A stretch of DNA of 64,000 bases. It comes from Dryococelus australis. Its lineage: Eukaryota > Arthropoda > Insecta > Phasmatodea > Phasmatidae. Position numbers and translations under genes: made by a program. Below are positions 34,386 through 45,670 of this stretch, one piece after another (within the stretch, counting starts at the first letter, position 1; each line of letters begins with the position of its first letter). Below the pieces are notes generated by a model that saw nothing but the letters and a program-made list of their open reading frames with translations, was not told the origin of the DNA and did not search any database. The DNA is taken from positions 93,481,416 to 93,545,415 of the forward strand of contig CM057009.1 of the NCBI GenBank assembly GCA_029891345.1, written 5' to 3'.

Positions 34386-36049
34386 TTAACAGGGCCTGAA
34401 TTATAACAAAAGTCTGTAGAGCAATATAATGCTCATATAAAGGCAAATATAAACAAATAACGAACACACACACAAAACGATGTACGGAGGGGAGTGAATT
34501 TACTGAACACATCTTAATAAGGCAAATACAAATGGGGATAACTGAGCCAGTCTACCGTGTTTAAAAATTAGGCTGAATGGAATATTTCTATAACATGTAT
34601 TATTTCTCAATTCTCTATTGACGTCGTGGAGGCTCATTAGGCCTCACGGGAAATCCACCTGAAAATCATTGATTAAAAAAAATAAATTGAAACTGCACAC
34701 ACACAGGGCAGAATGTAATTGACATATAAGGAACAAAATATCTTGCATTAATTGCTGTTAGAAAGAAACACATCGGTACGGTAAGTGAGCTCGTATTGAG
34801 GCTGGGCAACAATATCAAAACTGCATCTCTAAAATTTGACCTTGAGGTCTAAGTTGTGGTACTCGAAGGCAGGAACTAAATAAAATGCAATAATGTAGTT
34901 TAGGCAACATGAAAAAATAAAAGGAAGCTAATTGTGTGCATTAAAAATGACATATAAATATAAGGAACATAATGATGAGATCAATTACTACCAAAACACT
35001 TTGTGAGAGATTAGCATTTGTAATACGTGAGTGCAATTAGACACAAACAAAATTGTAGAACCTATTTCCATAATAGACAGGCATAGTATACAGAGAAAAC
35101 AAGGAGTTAATAGAAAATACTCTTGTCGCTCCTGCCCTGAAAGGAATATTACCAATGTCATGAGTAAAAATGATCTCTGATCGAAAAATAATAACTTCAC
35201 TCGTAAGCTGAGGCTGGCCTTATAATTTAACTGAATGCATTACTAATAGTCTGTGTCCCATGTTTAAATTGCCAGTCGGAATTAAATGCATTTATAACAA
35301 CATGGAATAGGCACTCCCAGAGCGCCAATCTCGTGGACCACATTGCCGGGATTGTAACCCGTTAACACAATATAAAATACTCCTGCTGAGGGATGGTGGG
35401 GGGGGGGGATGAAATACTAGTGTGGCGATAATTGGTGTAACTGCGTGTTTTGTGACATAAAAACAAAAATTTATAATAACTTAAACAAGGCAAAATTGTG
35501 TAACTGTACAGTAGATGTGAAGAGTTCATCCTGGTAATTACGTATAGGCAGCTGAGGGAAAAATTAATTTTTAAATGTCTTCCCTGTGGTAACTGTACTC
35601 TCAGTGCGGAGAAACTGGTCTGTGGCATGGAAGGGAGCTGTAATTACAGTGTGAGCAGTAGGGAATAATGGGTTCTCGGTGAACGTCAAACTCCTCCATA
35701 ACGTAGCAACTGCTAGCACGTGTGTGATAAGGCACGGGCAGGAAGACTTCAGCTGTAAAACAAAGGAACAGAGAGACAAAAGGGTGATGGCGGCATGTGT
35801 ATGAAGTGTTGACTGTTTGGAGGGATCAGCTGCTGAAACAAGAAGGCAAAACACAAGGTCGCTAGGGCCATTTTGATGATCTTTTTCCCCATTTAAAGGG
35901 GTATTATGCTTGGTCAAATCAATCTATGGTTGTGCAAGGGATCCATAATGCAAAATATATCACAGTAAGTAGGAAGCCATCACCAGTAAGGTGTGAAGTT
36001 GTTTAAGATGAGTTAGGGGTAGGGGGGCATGTTCTCCATTGCAATTACT

Positions 36050-36727
36050 TTGTCGGGGTCTGTGGACATGCCTTACGGCATGATGATGTGGCCTAGAACC
36101 TTAATGGTTTGTTGGGTGAACGAACACTTTTGGAAATTGACCTTAACATTGTACTGACACAATCTTTGGAAGACCTTGGTTATTGGCAATATGTTCCTCA
36201 TAGGTACTACCTAATATGAAAATATTGTCAATGTAGGTGATTGCTGCAGTCCATCTCAGGGGGCCCAAAAGTTTGTTGATGAACATTTGGAAGTATTGGG
36301 GTGAGGTGGATAACCCCATTGGCATTTTACAATATTCAAATAAACCAACCCCATCAATGCTAAAAGCCAATTTATGATGATCCTGTGGCCGAACGGGAAT
36401 GCTATAGAAGCCAGAAAATTAATCAAGGCTTGTGATGAAAGGGGAATGTTACAACACATTAAAAATATCATCAGTACAAGGTAGTCGATATTCCACCCTA
36501 GTAAGATGTTGATTGAGCTTACGAAAATCGGTTAAAAATCGATGGCCGCAATTTTTTTTTGGAAATGAGAAGACTAGGGGCAGAATATGAGGAATCAGCT
36601 TCTTGTATAATGCCAGTATTAACCATGTCTTTGATCTGAATGAAAAGGTCATCAGGCTCCTTGGGACTGATTCGGTAGGGACGAGTACCAATGGGTTTGT
36701 CCGTGTCCAAAGTAAGTTTAATTTCAA
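36050..36727 (-). pseudogene. RT region of the nested Gypsy element
   Basis: Minus-strand text includes KPIGTRPYRISPKEP, FRKLNQHLTRVEYRLP, VGLFEYCKMPMGLSTSPQYF and TAAITYIDNIFILGSTYEEH. These correspond block for block to the RT of the element at 14.7-21.2 kb but differ at many residues. This shows a sister subfamily, not a duplicate. The region is broken with several interruptions. Confidence 0.88.
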
Positions 36728-36870
36728 AGTCCCGCGCCTCTGTAAGTTCTAGTATAGAATTGGCAAAATTGTCTCTATGGTGCTCTATGATATCTTGAAT
36801 GGCTTGTTTCTGGGCAAGGAAAAGGTTATTGTTAACTGAAGATTGAAGATCCCTGAGGGGGTTGAATTTC

Positions 36871-37120
<250 letters not shown>

Positions 37121-37199
37121 GTGCGTGTATGTGGTGGGAGGAGATGGATGTGTGTGTGTGAAAGTATTCTACTGGACGTGTGGGTGGTGGGGTGAAAAT

Positions 37200-38100
37200 T
37201 GGTGTGTTTTTGAGTGTCTGTATCTGTTCCTTTAAAATGGCAATTTCTTCGTGGAGTTTAGCATGTAGTGGGTTGGGTGGATGTTGTTTAATGTTGTGTT
37301 GGTGACTGTACATGCCAAGCTCGATATTTTCAATGTTGTGTAGTAGCTTCTCTAGTATAGTGTTGTCCAAAGGGATAAGCTTATCAGCAAGTGTTGGCAG
37401 AATAGAGTTCCAAATGATGTCCAAAAATTCTTGTTCAGGCAATTTGAGGTGTACATTTATTTTTGTAAGTAGTCAAGTTCTCAATATGGACATGAGCGCT
37501 TTCACCGTATTATTGTCGTGTGGTGTGTAAAAGGTGTTTGTATGTATCATGTGTGTCAAGTTTGCGGAATTTATGTAATGATTTACCCTCAATTTGTTGC
37601 CAAGTGATTTCAGCCACTCTGGCGTAATATAAGTTTTCGTAGGTTTTCTTTGCAATTCCTACAAGATAAAACTTTAGACGGCAGCATTTGTCAAGTTCAG
37701 CACAATTGTTAACTTCACTTGCGGTGTTAAATGTGTCCAAAAATTCCTCAATACTTTTGTGGTTTTTGTCTGAGAATGTGGGGATGTGTTGGGGGGTGTT
37801 GTAGAATTACTTGAGTAGGGTACGGTATGTTGGGTGGATGTACAGTGTTGTCAGTGTTCATGGCAGGAATGCTAATAGAATGTGTATTGGTTGTCTGTAG
37901 TGAGTGGAATGGGTGTGGTCTCAAATAATAATGGCTTGTACCAGTCTGGTTAAGTGTTGATTGGTGGTGAGAAGTTTGTTCAATGGGTGTAATGTTTTCT
38001 GTCTGAGCATTGGTTAACTGAATTAGCAACTGCTTGTGTCTGTCTAGTGTTCATGTCTGTGCACCGGACGTACGAGTTAGTGTTGTAACTAATTCTCTAA
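37200..38100 (-). pseudogene. gag region of the nested Gypsy element
   Basis: A capsid-like stretch at 37,740-37,510 reads MDTFNTASEVNNCAELDKCC followed by RLKFYLVGIAKKTYENL, with the texture of a retrotransposon gag domain. It is followed by ILPTLADKLIPLDNTILEKL and HAKLHEEIAILKEQIQTLKN (37,410-37,210). The last block is shared with the gag at 21.0 kb, and the preceding block is shared with the 26.1 kb fossil. A Pro/Thr/His-rich leader (38,029-37,748) precedes it. The region is broken. Confidence 0.82.
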
Positions 38101-38635
38101 CCGTTTGTGTTGTGGACGTGTGTGGTGTGCTTATTGCGACATGTTAGCAAAAATGTGTATAGTTAAGAGTATTTGGTGCAGCGCACTTTTCTGTAAACTT
38201 AAAATTAACTCTAACCACAGGAAAGAAGATGAGAACACACTCAGACAGCTTACAAATTGAAATGGAATGGATCAAGTAGACAAGAGAACAGTATGTTCTG
38301 CATGCATTAAAAGCAATAATATAAAAATACTCTAGCTACATAAAGGAGGCATTCTTAGGGGACTGGGTGGGCAAGAAAGGTAGCTCGGCAAGGCTGCTAT
38401 GCAAGCGCTGAGTCGCGGGCGGGGTAACTGACCTATGCCACACTGGCCTACTGTGGGAGTAAAACAATGATTAGCGTGGGTGGGTGGGGCTGTCTGTTAT
38501 AGATGGGGGAAGGCAGCTTACTCGCAATGGTATTGCACGTCTGAAGAATATGAATTAATGAGATGATAATGAAATGGCCTGGGAACAGGTGGAGCTTAGC
38601 AGCAGAGAGGCGGGAATGAAACCGCGGCTCCAACA

Positions 38636-38797
38636 GTGTAACTTGTGCCCTTCCTCCTTAGTTATTTTCTCTAGTCTCCGCAATTCCTTTCCGACTCTGG
38701 TTTCCAACACTTGACTCTACATCAAACACTGCTTTACTGTTTAGGTGGTAAGGGGTGCTACGGGGGTGCTCGTGATGGTGGCTAAATAAAAAGTATC

Positions 38798-38839
<42 letters not shown>

Positions 38840-39355
38840 TTACTATAACAAACTCTAAATATCAGAATACCATACATTTATGTTTAAACAACAATAAGAT
38901 TACAGTTACATTACATAACTATGGTATTACAGTTACATTATTAATTATACAGAACAGAAGTTATAAGACTATATATATATTTATATATTTTTATTTATTT
39001 ATATTGCAGCTAATTCCGTAACCTTGTAGTAATTACTTTACAAGGGGGACAGGACGATGGTTCGTAACAGGAATGGCTCCCTACCGCAAACGTGATTATG
39101 CTCTCCCCAAATATCTGAAGATCTGGTTGGCCTCAGAGCTCACTAGGCCTAGGGTTGTCTGCTTCCGTCGTCTTCAGCCTGCAATCTTACTCACAAGTAT
39201 ATCACCTCAATACTGTTGCTGCCTGGGGGGGGGGGGGGGGGCAGCGCCATGCAGGGTACCTTTTATAGTTGGGCCAAGTAGGGCAAGTTTGCAACACCAC
39301 TGCACTCGGCCACCAGCTATACCCCACACGAGCTTAGGCGGTTGTAGCGATGCCA
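38636..39355 (-). repeat. LTR of the nested Gypsy element (5' copy)
   Basis: This is the partner of 30,170-30,822 and contains a (TA)n tract at about 38,802-38,836 and a G run at about 39,224-39,241. Its outer edge (about 39,350) meets the last transposase codons of the host DNA transposon. The exact outer base is uncertain because the two copies diverge after 'gatgccag'. Confidence 0.85.
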
Positions 39356-39357
39356 GG

Positions 39358-39423
39358 TTGGACGGTGCACATTTTGAGCGGCTGGTATGCACCATTCCAC
39401 ATTCTTGTAGTCCAATGCAATAA
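39358..39423 (+). pseudogene. C-terminal codons of the interrupted DUF4817-type transposase
   Basis: The text LDGAHFERLV at about 39,359-39,390 is the family's terminal 'GGHFEHLL' motif, separated from the rest of the gene by the LTR element. It is followed by the transposon's 3' untranslated stretch and right inverted repeat. Confidence 0.78.
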
Positions 39424-39672
39424 AGGTGTTCCATAAGGCTACATGTGTTTGTTTTCACTTTCACCCCTGTAACTAGGTACTGGAGCTGCATAACCCATTT
39501 TTATATATAAGTGTTTTGTTGCCAATGAGTTGTAGAATACACTATCCACATGTCTGTTGAATCGCGGAACAACCTGTATATGACATAGAATTGACGCAAT
39601 GTGTCTACCTGGCTGCATCCCCCAAACAGCTTGTTTGGTAAGGCCATAAGCCAAAACCGTAACACTGGTGAG

Positions 39673-40205
39673 TCTAAGTTAATGCTCGCTACAACTGATC
39701 TGCTTATCACACTTATAAATATGACCTGTAACATGGATTTTTGGCACAATTAAAGCGCTCATGATGCTGAGCATGGCAGCTTTTGTTGAAGATAATTTCA
39801 CAGACGTGACACTGATTACGACATAGTGGTTCAGGCAAAGACTCGGAAGGAGCTGTAGTAAATGTAGGTGCTGGAGCTTAAGAAGTAGGTAACGCCGGCA
39901 TTGTTGTTCTCGGTACCTCAGCTGAAAATATTGTTGGCTCCATTGAAGATTTCATAGCGGTAACAGTTGAAGAAGTCGATGGTACTGTTACATCTGTAGA
40001 TGATTATGCTGCACTGGTGGAAGTAGATGTTGGTAGTGAGGTAGGTGTCACAGTTGAAGTCAATGGCACCATACCAATCTGAAACAATGGTACTGCACTG
40101 GTGGAAGTAAATGCTGCTAGTGATGTAGCCATCATACTTGAATAAGTTGATGGTGCTGGTAAAACAGGAGACATCTCACTTGAAGAAGAAATTGATGGTG
40201 AGAAA
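39673..40205 (-). repeat. left outer arm of a large palindrome, encoding a Ser/Thr-rich C2HC finger fragment
   Basis: This arm is the inverted counterpart of 42,345-42,815. On the minus strand it encodes MSPVLPAPSTYSS, a Ser/Thr/Pro-rich stretch, and then NQCHVCEIIFNKSCHAQHHE followed by RFNCAKNPC. The latter fits C-x2-C-x12-H-x4-C with a Phe after the second Cys, a C2HC zinc-finger layout. Compared with the right arm it carries an extra internal block in the Ser/Thr region (about 40,025-40,100) and has two in-frame stops. I do not recognise the parent protein. Confidence 0.72.
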
Positions 40206-40234
40206 CAATTGGCTAGTCAGCAAATCAGAATAAT

Positions 40235-40397
40235 TCAGGCTCTTTGTGTGTGAGAGAGTGTCCGTGCGTGTGTGTGTGTATGCACGTGCCCGTGCATGGG
40301 CAGGCGGGCGGGGATGTGTGGGTGTGTATGCGCATGCACATGCATGTGGGTGTGTGTGCACATGTGTACATGCGCATGGATGTATACGTGTGCGTGT
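40235..40397. repeat. GT-rich low-complexity tract between palindrome arms
   Basis: The text is dominated by tgtgtg and gcatg alternations. The corresponding position on the right side holds the CT-rich minisatellite, so the two sides are not homologous here. Confidence 0.85.
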
Positions 40398-41445
40398 CCC
40401 AAGTTAAAATAAATTCCCCCTATTTAAAAAAAAATTTGAAAGGTGAACAGTATATTTAATAATCTTGCTTTTATAAGTGCATATATGCAGGTTCCTCTGT
40501 ATATTTCATCGCTTGCTGGGTAAACTGTATTTACACTTTACAATAAAAGTGCCTAGAACTATAGAAGGCTTCCACCACGCTTCACCATTGGTCGCTGCAC
40601 AACTTGGAATTTTGTACTGTACAATGCAGCACTGGCAGTCCACCACCATGCTTCCCAGTTGGTCATTACGTGAAAATTGACTCTTTGTACTAACCGCCCT
40701 CTCATGCAGATGAGCATGTATGTATAAATATGTAAATATAAAATTATTTCTAATTAATTCTATACATAATTATGCACATATAAATATGAGAATATAAAAT
40801 TAATTTATATATTTCAGATAGGAATATAGATAATTATGTATAGAATAATATATAAATATGTAATTATATAAGTTAGAAATAAACATAAATGTGTATAAAA
40901 TAAATTTTATACCTGCGTGTTTTCTTCTGGGGCAAATGTGTATTTGGATTTTCTCAGAGTGCTCTCATACCATGAAGATGAATTGCAAATATGAAGGCCT
41001 GTCTTTGACCTCGACGACCATGTAGCCGCGACCTGCATAATTGCTAACTGTTTGTCAACAGTGCCGATTCAGCGATCGGGTTTTCACCTATGTTTAAAAT
41101 GCTCATCGCCATAAGAGGGCAGTCTCTATGAAGAGTCCTTTTTCATGCGACGACCGACTGGTAAGCATGGTGGTGGCCTGCCGTGGGGTTGCATTGTTCA
41201 GTACAAAATTCCAAGTTGTGCATCGACCAATGGCGAAGCATGGTGGGAACTTGCTGTATTTCTTGGCACTTTTATTGCAAAGTGTAAATACAGTTTACCC
41301 AGGAAGCAATGAAAAATATGGAGCGACCTGGATATATACTTTTTTAAAATGAGGTTATTAAATAAATTATTTACCTTTGAACTTTTGGAGGTAGGACTAT
41401 ATGATTTCATTTAAAAATAGGGAACATTAATTTTAATTTGCAACC
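40398..41445. mobile_element. hairpin element: inner inverted repeats of ~325-350 bp around a ~375-bp centre
   Basis: The left arm (40,398-40,720) and right arm (41,095-41,445) are inverted copies. Matching blocks include 'gggtaaactgtatttacact', 'ttggaattttgtactg', 'accaccatgcttccca' and the ends aaRttaaaat...ttccc. The centre (40,720-41,095) is AT-rich with no frame. This looks like a foldback or MITE-type element lying within the larger palindrome. No target duplication is obvious because low-complexity DNA lies on both sides. Confidence 0.7.
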
Positions 41446-41489
41446 CACACACATACACAAACAAAGAACCCAAAATATTCCAATTTGCC

Positions 41490-42140
41490 AACCACCACCA
41501 CCACCACTGCCGCCGCTGCCACCACCTCCTCACCTCCTTCACCACCATCCTCGCCTCCTTCACCACCATCCTCGCCTCCTTCACCACCATCCTCGCCTCC
41601 TCCACCACACCCCTCGCCTCCTCCACCACACCCCTCACCTCCTCCACTTCCACGCGCACCTCCTCCACTTCCATGCTCACCTCCTCCACTTCACCCTCCC
41701 CTCTTCCACATCCACCCTCACCTCCTCCACCACACCCCTCACTTCCACCTCCACCACACCCCTCACTTCCACCTCCACCACACCCCTCACTTCCACCTCC
41801 ACCACACCCCTCACTTCCACCTCCACCCTCACCTCCTCCACCCCCATCCTCACCTCCTCCACCACCACCCTCACTTCCACCTCCACCCTCACCTCCCACC
41901 ACCTCCACACTCACCTCCTCTCCCTCTTTCTTGCCTCCTCTACCTCCTCCTTTCCTCCTCTCCCTCCTTTCCTCATCATCATCATCCTCCTACTCATCCT
42001 CACCCTCCTCAAGCTCATTCTCCTCATCATCCTCCTCCTTATCCTCATCAACCTTCTCCTTATCCTCATCAACCTTCTCATCATCCTCATCCCCATCATC
42101 TTACTCATTATCCTCCTCCTCCGCTTCCTCCTCTTCCTCC
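41490..42140. repeat. CT/CCA-rich minisatellite
   Basis: The strand is almost free of G over about 650 bases. Sub-arrays include a 27-base unit (ctccaccacacccctcactt...) repeated four times at about 41,735-41,845 and a 21-24-base 'accatcctcgcctccttc' unit at 41,540-41,600. Long Pro/Ser/His frames on one strand and Gly/Glu/Val frames on the other are by-products of the repeat and are not genes. Confidence 0.93.
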
Positions 42141-42344
42141 TATTGGCCAGCTGTAATCATGTGGCAATTTGGTGATTGGCTGGTCTGTGTCAGCACAATG
42201 TATTAGTATTGCAATTTGATTGGTTCAAAGTTATTATGTCATAGGGCTTGCATAGTCGTAGATTGTAAGCAGTAGGAGGCTAGCTTTTCTGCCAGGTATT
42301 TGTTACGCTAGTTACGTTAAAGTAGATTTCATATTGCCTGCTAA

Positions 42345-42815
42345 TGGTTTCTCGCCACCAATTTCTTCTTAGCGTGTTATGTCTCCTGTTTTACCAACAC
42401 CATCGACTTCTTCAGGTGTGATGGCTACATCACTACCAGCATATACTTCCACCAGTGCAACACGATCATCTACAGATGCAACAGTAAAAGTGTCTTCTTC
42501 AGCTGTTATGCCTACAAAATCTTCAATGGAGCTATCAATCTTTTCGGCTGAGGTACCCAGAACACCAGTGTCGGCGTTATCTGCTTTTTTAGCTCCAGCA
42601 CGTACATCTCCTACAGGTCCGTCTGAGTCTTTGCCAGAACCACTTCATCGTAATCAAAGTCGCTTCTGTGAAGTAATCTTCAGCAAAAGCTGCCACGCTC
42701 TACAGCATGAGCACTTTAATTGTGCCAAAAATCCTTGTTGCATGTCATAATTTGAGTTGTATGTGTGGTAAGCAGATCAGATGTAGTGAGCATTTACTTA
42801 GAAACCCGTAAAGGT
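42345..42815 (+). repeat. right outer arm of the large palindrome, with Ser/Thr-rich frame and degraded zinc finger
   Basis: This is the inverted counterpart of 39,673-40,205. An open frame from 42,379 to 42,750 (123 residues) reads MSPVLPTPSTSSGVMATSLP, further Ser/Thr/Pro-rich text, then SRFCEVIFSKSCHALQHEHF and NCAKNPCC. The finger's first Cys present in the left arm is replaced here, so it would not bind zinc in the C2HC manner. The frame itself is uninterrupted, unlike the left arm's. The function is unknown. It may be a captured or duplicated gene fragment. Confidence 0.68.
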
Positions 42816-42819
42816 GAAG

Positions 42820-43350
42820 TGCATTTCTAGTCATTACCTCAGTACCAGGTTTGCTGCAGCGGGTCCCTTGTGACTTTGGTACACATCCTCAAAAGTGTTG
42901 TTGCCTACCTATATAACCCACCCTGCACAGTGTGTTGGTATAATAAATGTCGCAATATTTTTGCACAAAGACAACACGAGTGTGAATAGCGAGATGCATA
43001 AAAGAATATAACCTTGAACAATGTTCCATGTATTGAGATGCATTAATATGGAAGAATATTGTAATTTTTTTTGTTGGTATGTGCAACTTAATTGAATTAA
43101 AATAATGTCTTGAATAAAATTGTGTTTTATTTCAGGTTTGTTTACTAATTTGCCAGAATAGAGTTAAAATTTAAAGGCATGGAAATTACATTAATCAAAA
43201 AATATTGCGTAACATACCATTGTACATGAAGTATATTTATGTATAATTTTTTTTCTTGAGTTTTGTTTTCAAGGTCATCTAAGGTATGGAGTCAAGGTCA
43301 TTAGCCTGCCTTCGTTTTCCCACAGTTGCCACATGTTATCGCCTGCACTC
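42820..43350. other. AT-rich stretch, no gene seen
   Basis: No domain, splice-bounded exon or repeat end was recognised. Confidence 0.45.
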
Positions 43351-43351
43351 T

Positions 43352-43822
43352 TCACCTGTTTTGACAGGTCTCACACATTTGTCGGTGCATGTATGCTAAG
43401 TTGAATGAAGTGAATATTAAAAAAATAGTCACTATGTAGATTGCAAAAAATGACCTGGAAGCTTGTATGCTTGTATGTGTGCAGTTACCTGACACAGTGC
43501 AGGTGCAGCCTTCGAAAATGCTAACACTGCTCTTGTCATGCAAGTACAGATATTTTTTTTTAAGTTTTGACAGGGTCAGCTGCTCTGCCTGTTCACGCAT
43601 GCTCGCAAACTCAACCCCAGTAATATGATGTAATAAATAAAAGTGTTTTATTTCAAAGGTACACCATTTCATTGTATTAAAAAAACTTAAAAAGAAATTT
43701 TTTTTAACTTGAAATATAAATTTATGCTTAAAAAAAATTATGACTATAGAAAAATTCTTATACGAGTCTGGGATAGTCAAAAAACTTATATAATAAATTA
43801 CTAAATGCATGAGAATAACCAC
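43352..43822 (-). CDS. 156-residue ORF with hydrophobic segments, unassigned
   Basis: This is the longest open frame in an AT-rich region. It has a hydrophobic N-terminal run (MHLVIYYISFLTI), a Lys/Phe-rich middle, a Cys-containing segment (FEGCTCTVSGNCTHT) and a likely membrane segment near the C-terminus (SFFAIYIVTIFLIFTSFNLA). No family is recognised. An open frame of this length in AT-rich DNA could be chance. No promoter or splice evidence supports it. Confidence 0.18.
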   Translation of the reverse strand: MVILMHLVIYYISFLTIPDSYKNFSIVIIFFKHKFIFQVKKNFFLSFFNTMKWCTFEIKHFYLLHHITGVEFASMREQAEQLTLSKLKKKYLYLHDKSSVSIFEGCTCTVSGNCTHTSIQASRSFFAIYIVTIFLIFTSFNLAYMHRQMCETCQNR

Positions 43823-43854
43823 AACAAAATATTTATTTGTTCCCCTTGTCCCAG

Positions 43855-43930
43855 GGCATGTACCGATAGCTGAGTGATCTTAAGGCATCTGCATGCCGAC
43901 CCAAGGTTCAGCAGTTCAATCCTGCCCACT
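43855..43930 (+). repeat. tRNA-like SINE head
   Basis: The A-box-like 'gatagctgagtgatcttaag' and B-box-like 'ggttcagcagttcaatcctg' stand in tRNA-like spacing and are followed by a T-rich stretch. Vestigial Pol III promoter boxes of this form mark tRNA-derived SINEs. The cloverleaf is not good enough for a functional tRNA. Confidence 0.55.
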
Positions 43931-43934
43931 ATGG

Positions 43935-45665
43935 ATTTTTTATTTATTTTTTCAGTTTATAGCTGTCTTGTGAAAGTGTGGAATTTACATAATTAAAATT
44001 TTTTATATTGATTTTGCATTAAAAATACATTTTTGATACATTTTACTGTATTTTTTTTAGATTTTGCCATTTTTTAAATTATGTGTAAATAATGATTGTG
44101 ACTAACTAATTTAGAGATGGTGGTAAGCACTTCAACTAGAGTATAAATATACAATTAATATTGCGCTCACCGAGAATAACAAGATTAATAGTGAAGAGGT
44201 ATAGTTTAATTTTGTAAACAATTGCTATGTCATTATTTATATCATCAAATAAAAGTTTTTTTAATTTTTATTAAGACTTCAACATTTTTATTAATATAAC
44301 AAGTAAGTTATATTAAATTGATAAATAATTGCATGTATATTATTTATACCCAAACACTTGATAACTAATATTTGTAACAAAAGAGTAACATTAAACTTGA
44401 TGTGTTTACCATGTTCTGGTGGCAGTTTATGGAAGCTCTTCTTTATAGACAGCATAGTTGTTGAATAAGGCAAGGCGTGCATGGGCAGTTTTTAGCCATG
44501 CGTTTATCTGAAGGTGGCTGTGATACGACTGTGGAAATAAAGTGAGTGAACACACAAGCTGCTAAAATTTTTTGGCTATATCAAGTTGAAAATGAATTTC
44601 AATCAGAAAATGGCTGTGTGCATTCTATTAATTTGTGTTAGATAACAGAGAAAATGGGGTGGGGTTGTGGGTCCATCAATTAAAATGCCAAAGGTTATTG
44701 AAAGGGCAATTTCAGTGTATATGAAGACTAGTTTATAAATATGTTGGGTTTTTCAGAATGAGTCAAATCTTGTTCGACACACTATTACATATTATAAGGC
44801 CTCACATTACACACAGGATAAACCTAAGGAAATTGTGTGGATAAAACTTAAGAGTTTCGTGAGAATAGAAACTAAAGTAATTATTTTTAGTTCACTTAAT
44901 TTAGAAAAATTAATCTAAAACTGTTGGATATTAAACTTGACTGTACATCAAACTGGGATAGCTGCACATAACATGTATATACTCTTATCTAAAGCATTAT
45001 TTCTGATTTTAAATGCAGTGAATTTTTGTACAAATATAAACTTTGTTAGTTTTTGCTTTTTTCCATACACCCTTTTATATAGTCTAGTCATTTTATCTGG
45101 CAGTGTCCTAAGAATGTAAAGGAACATTTAATAGATTCTAATATATGCAGTAATTATAATGATAATAGCACAAGAAAGAAAAGTTTATTAGGTAATCATT
45201 ATGTCAGGGTTAGTAAAACACAACAAAACTATGAATACATTGGTCTTAATTTTTAAATTGATTACTGTTAGTTTTGCAAGGTAATTCAGATAGGTATTTC
45301 AATACCGTTATGGAAAAATGACTGAAAAGAAAATAATTTTATAGTACTGAAGAAGGGGAGCTAATATGATAATAAATTTTAAGACTGGTTACATTATTTA
45401 TTAATTATATGTAATTTTAATTTACAATCTGGTATTATTTTATATTATATATATTTTATTTCTAATTTTTAATATACCCTAATCAAAGTTTTTAATAAAC
45501 TACAAGATCTTGTAAAAGAATGCATAATTTTTAAATTTAATAATAAGGAAAGTAGTTGATTACTTGATTATCCATTTAAATATGTAAACAAATTTGTATC
45601 AGTGCTGAATAGTAAAAAAGTTGTTTTATTTTGTAAGAATATGAGACCAATCTTATTGCAATGTT
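43935..45665. other. AT-rich stretch, no gene seen
   Basis: The frames are short and lack domains. No repeats longer than simple A/T runs were noticed. Confidence 0.5.
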
Positions 45666-45670
45666 TGTTT

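Larger units (their letters stand above)
30840..36000. other. non-coding interior of the nested LTR element
   Basis: No RNase H, integrase or env text was recognised in this 5 kb although it lies where they would be expected. It is AT-rich and contains two degenerate tandem repeats (31,521-31,670 and about 33,660-34,385), a (CA)n tract near 32,900, and a gatgatgatgacgacgac triplet run at 33,100-33,127. It may be replaced sequence, a non-coding tail of the family, or deeply decayed pol. Confidence 0.5.

Noticed and set aside
41411-42206. Several long overlapping frames rich in Pro/Ser/His or Gly/Glu/Val
   Set aside because: They arise from the CT/CCA minisatellite, are open on both strands and in all frames, and lack any domain.
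43855-43930. Candidate functional tRNA gene
   Set aside because: Only A- and B-box-like text is present without a convincing cloverleaf, and it fits a SINE head better.
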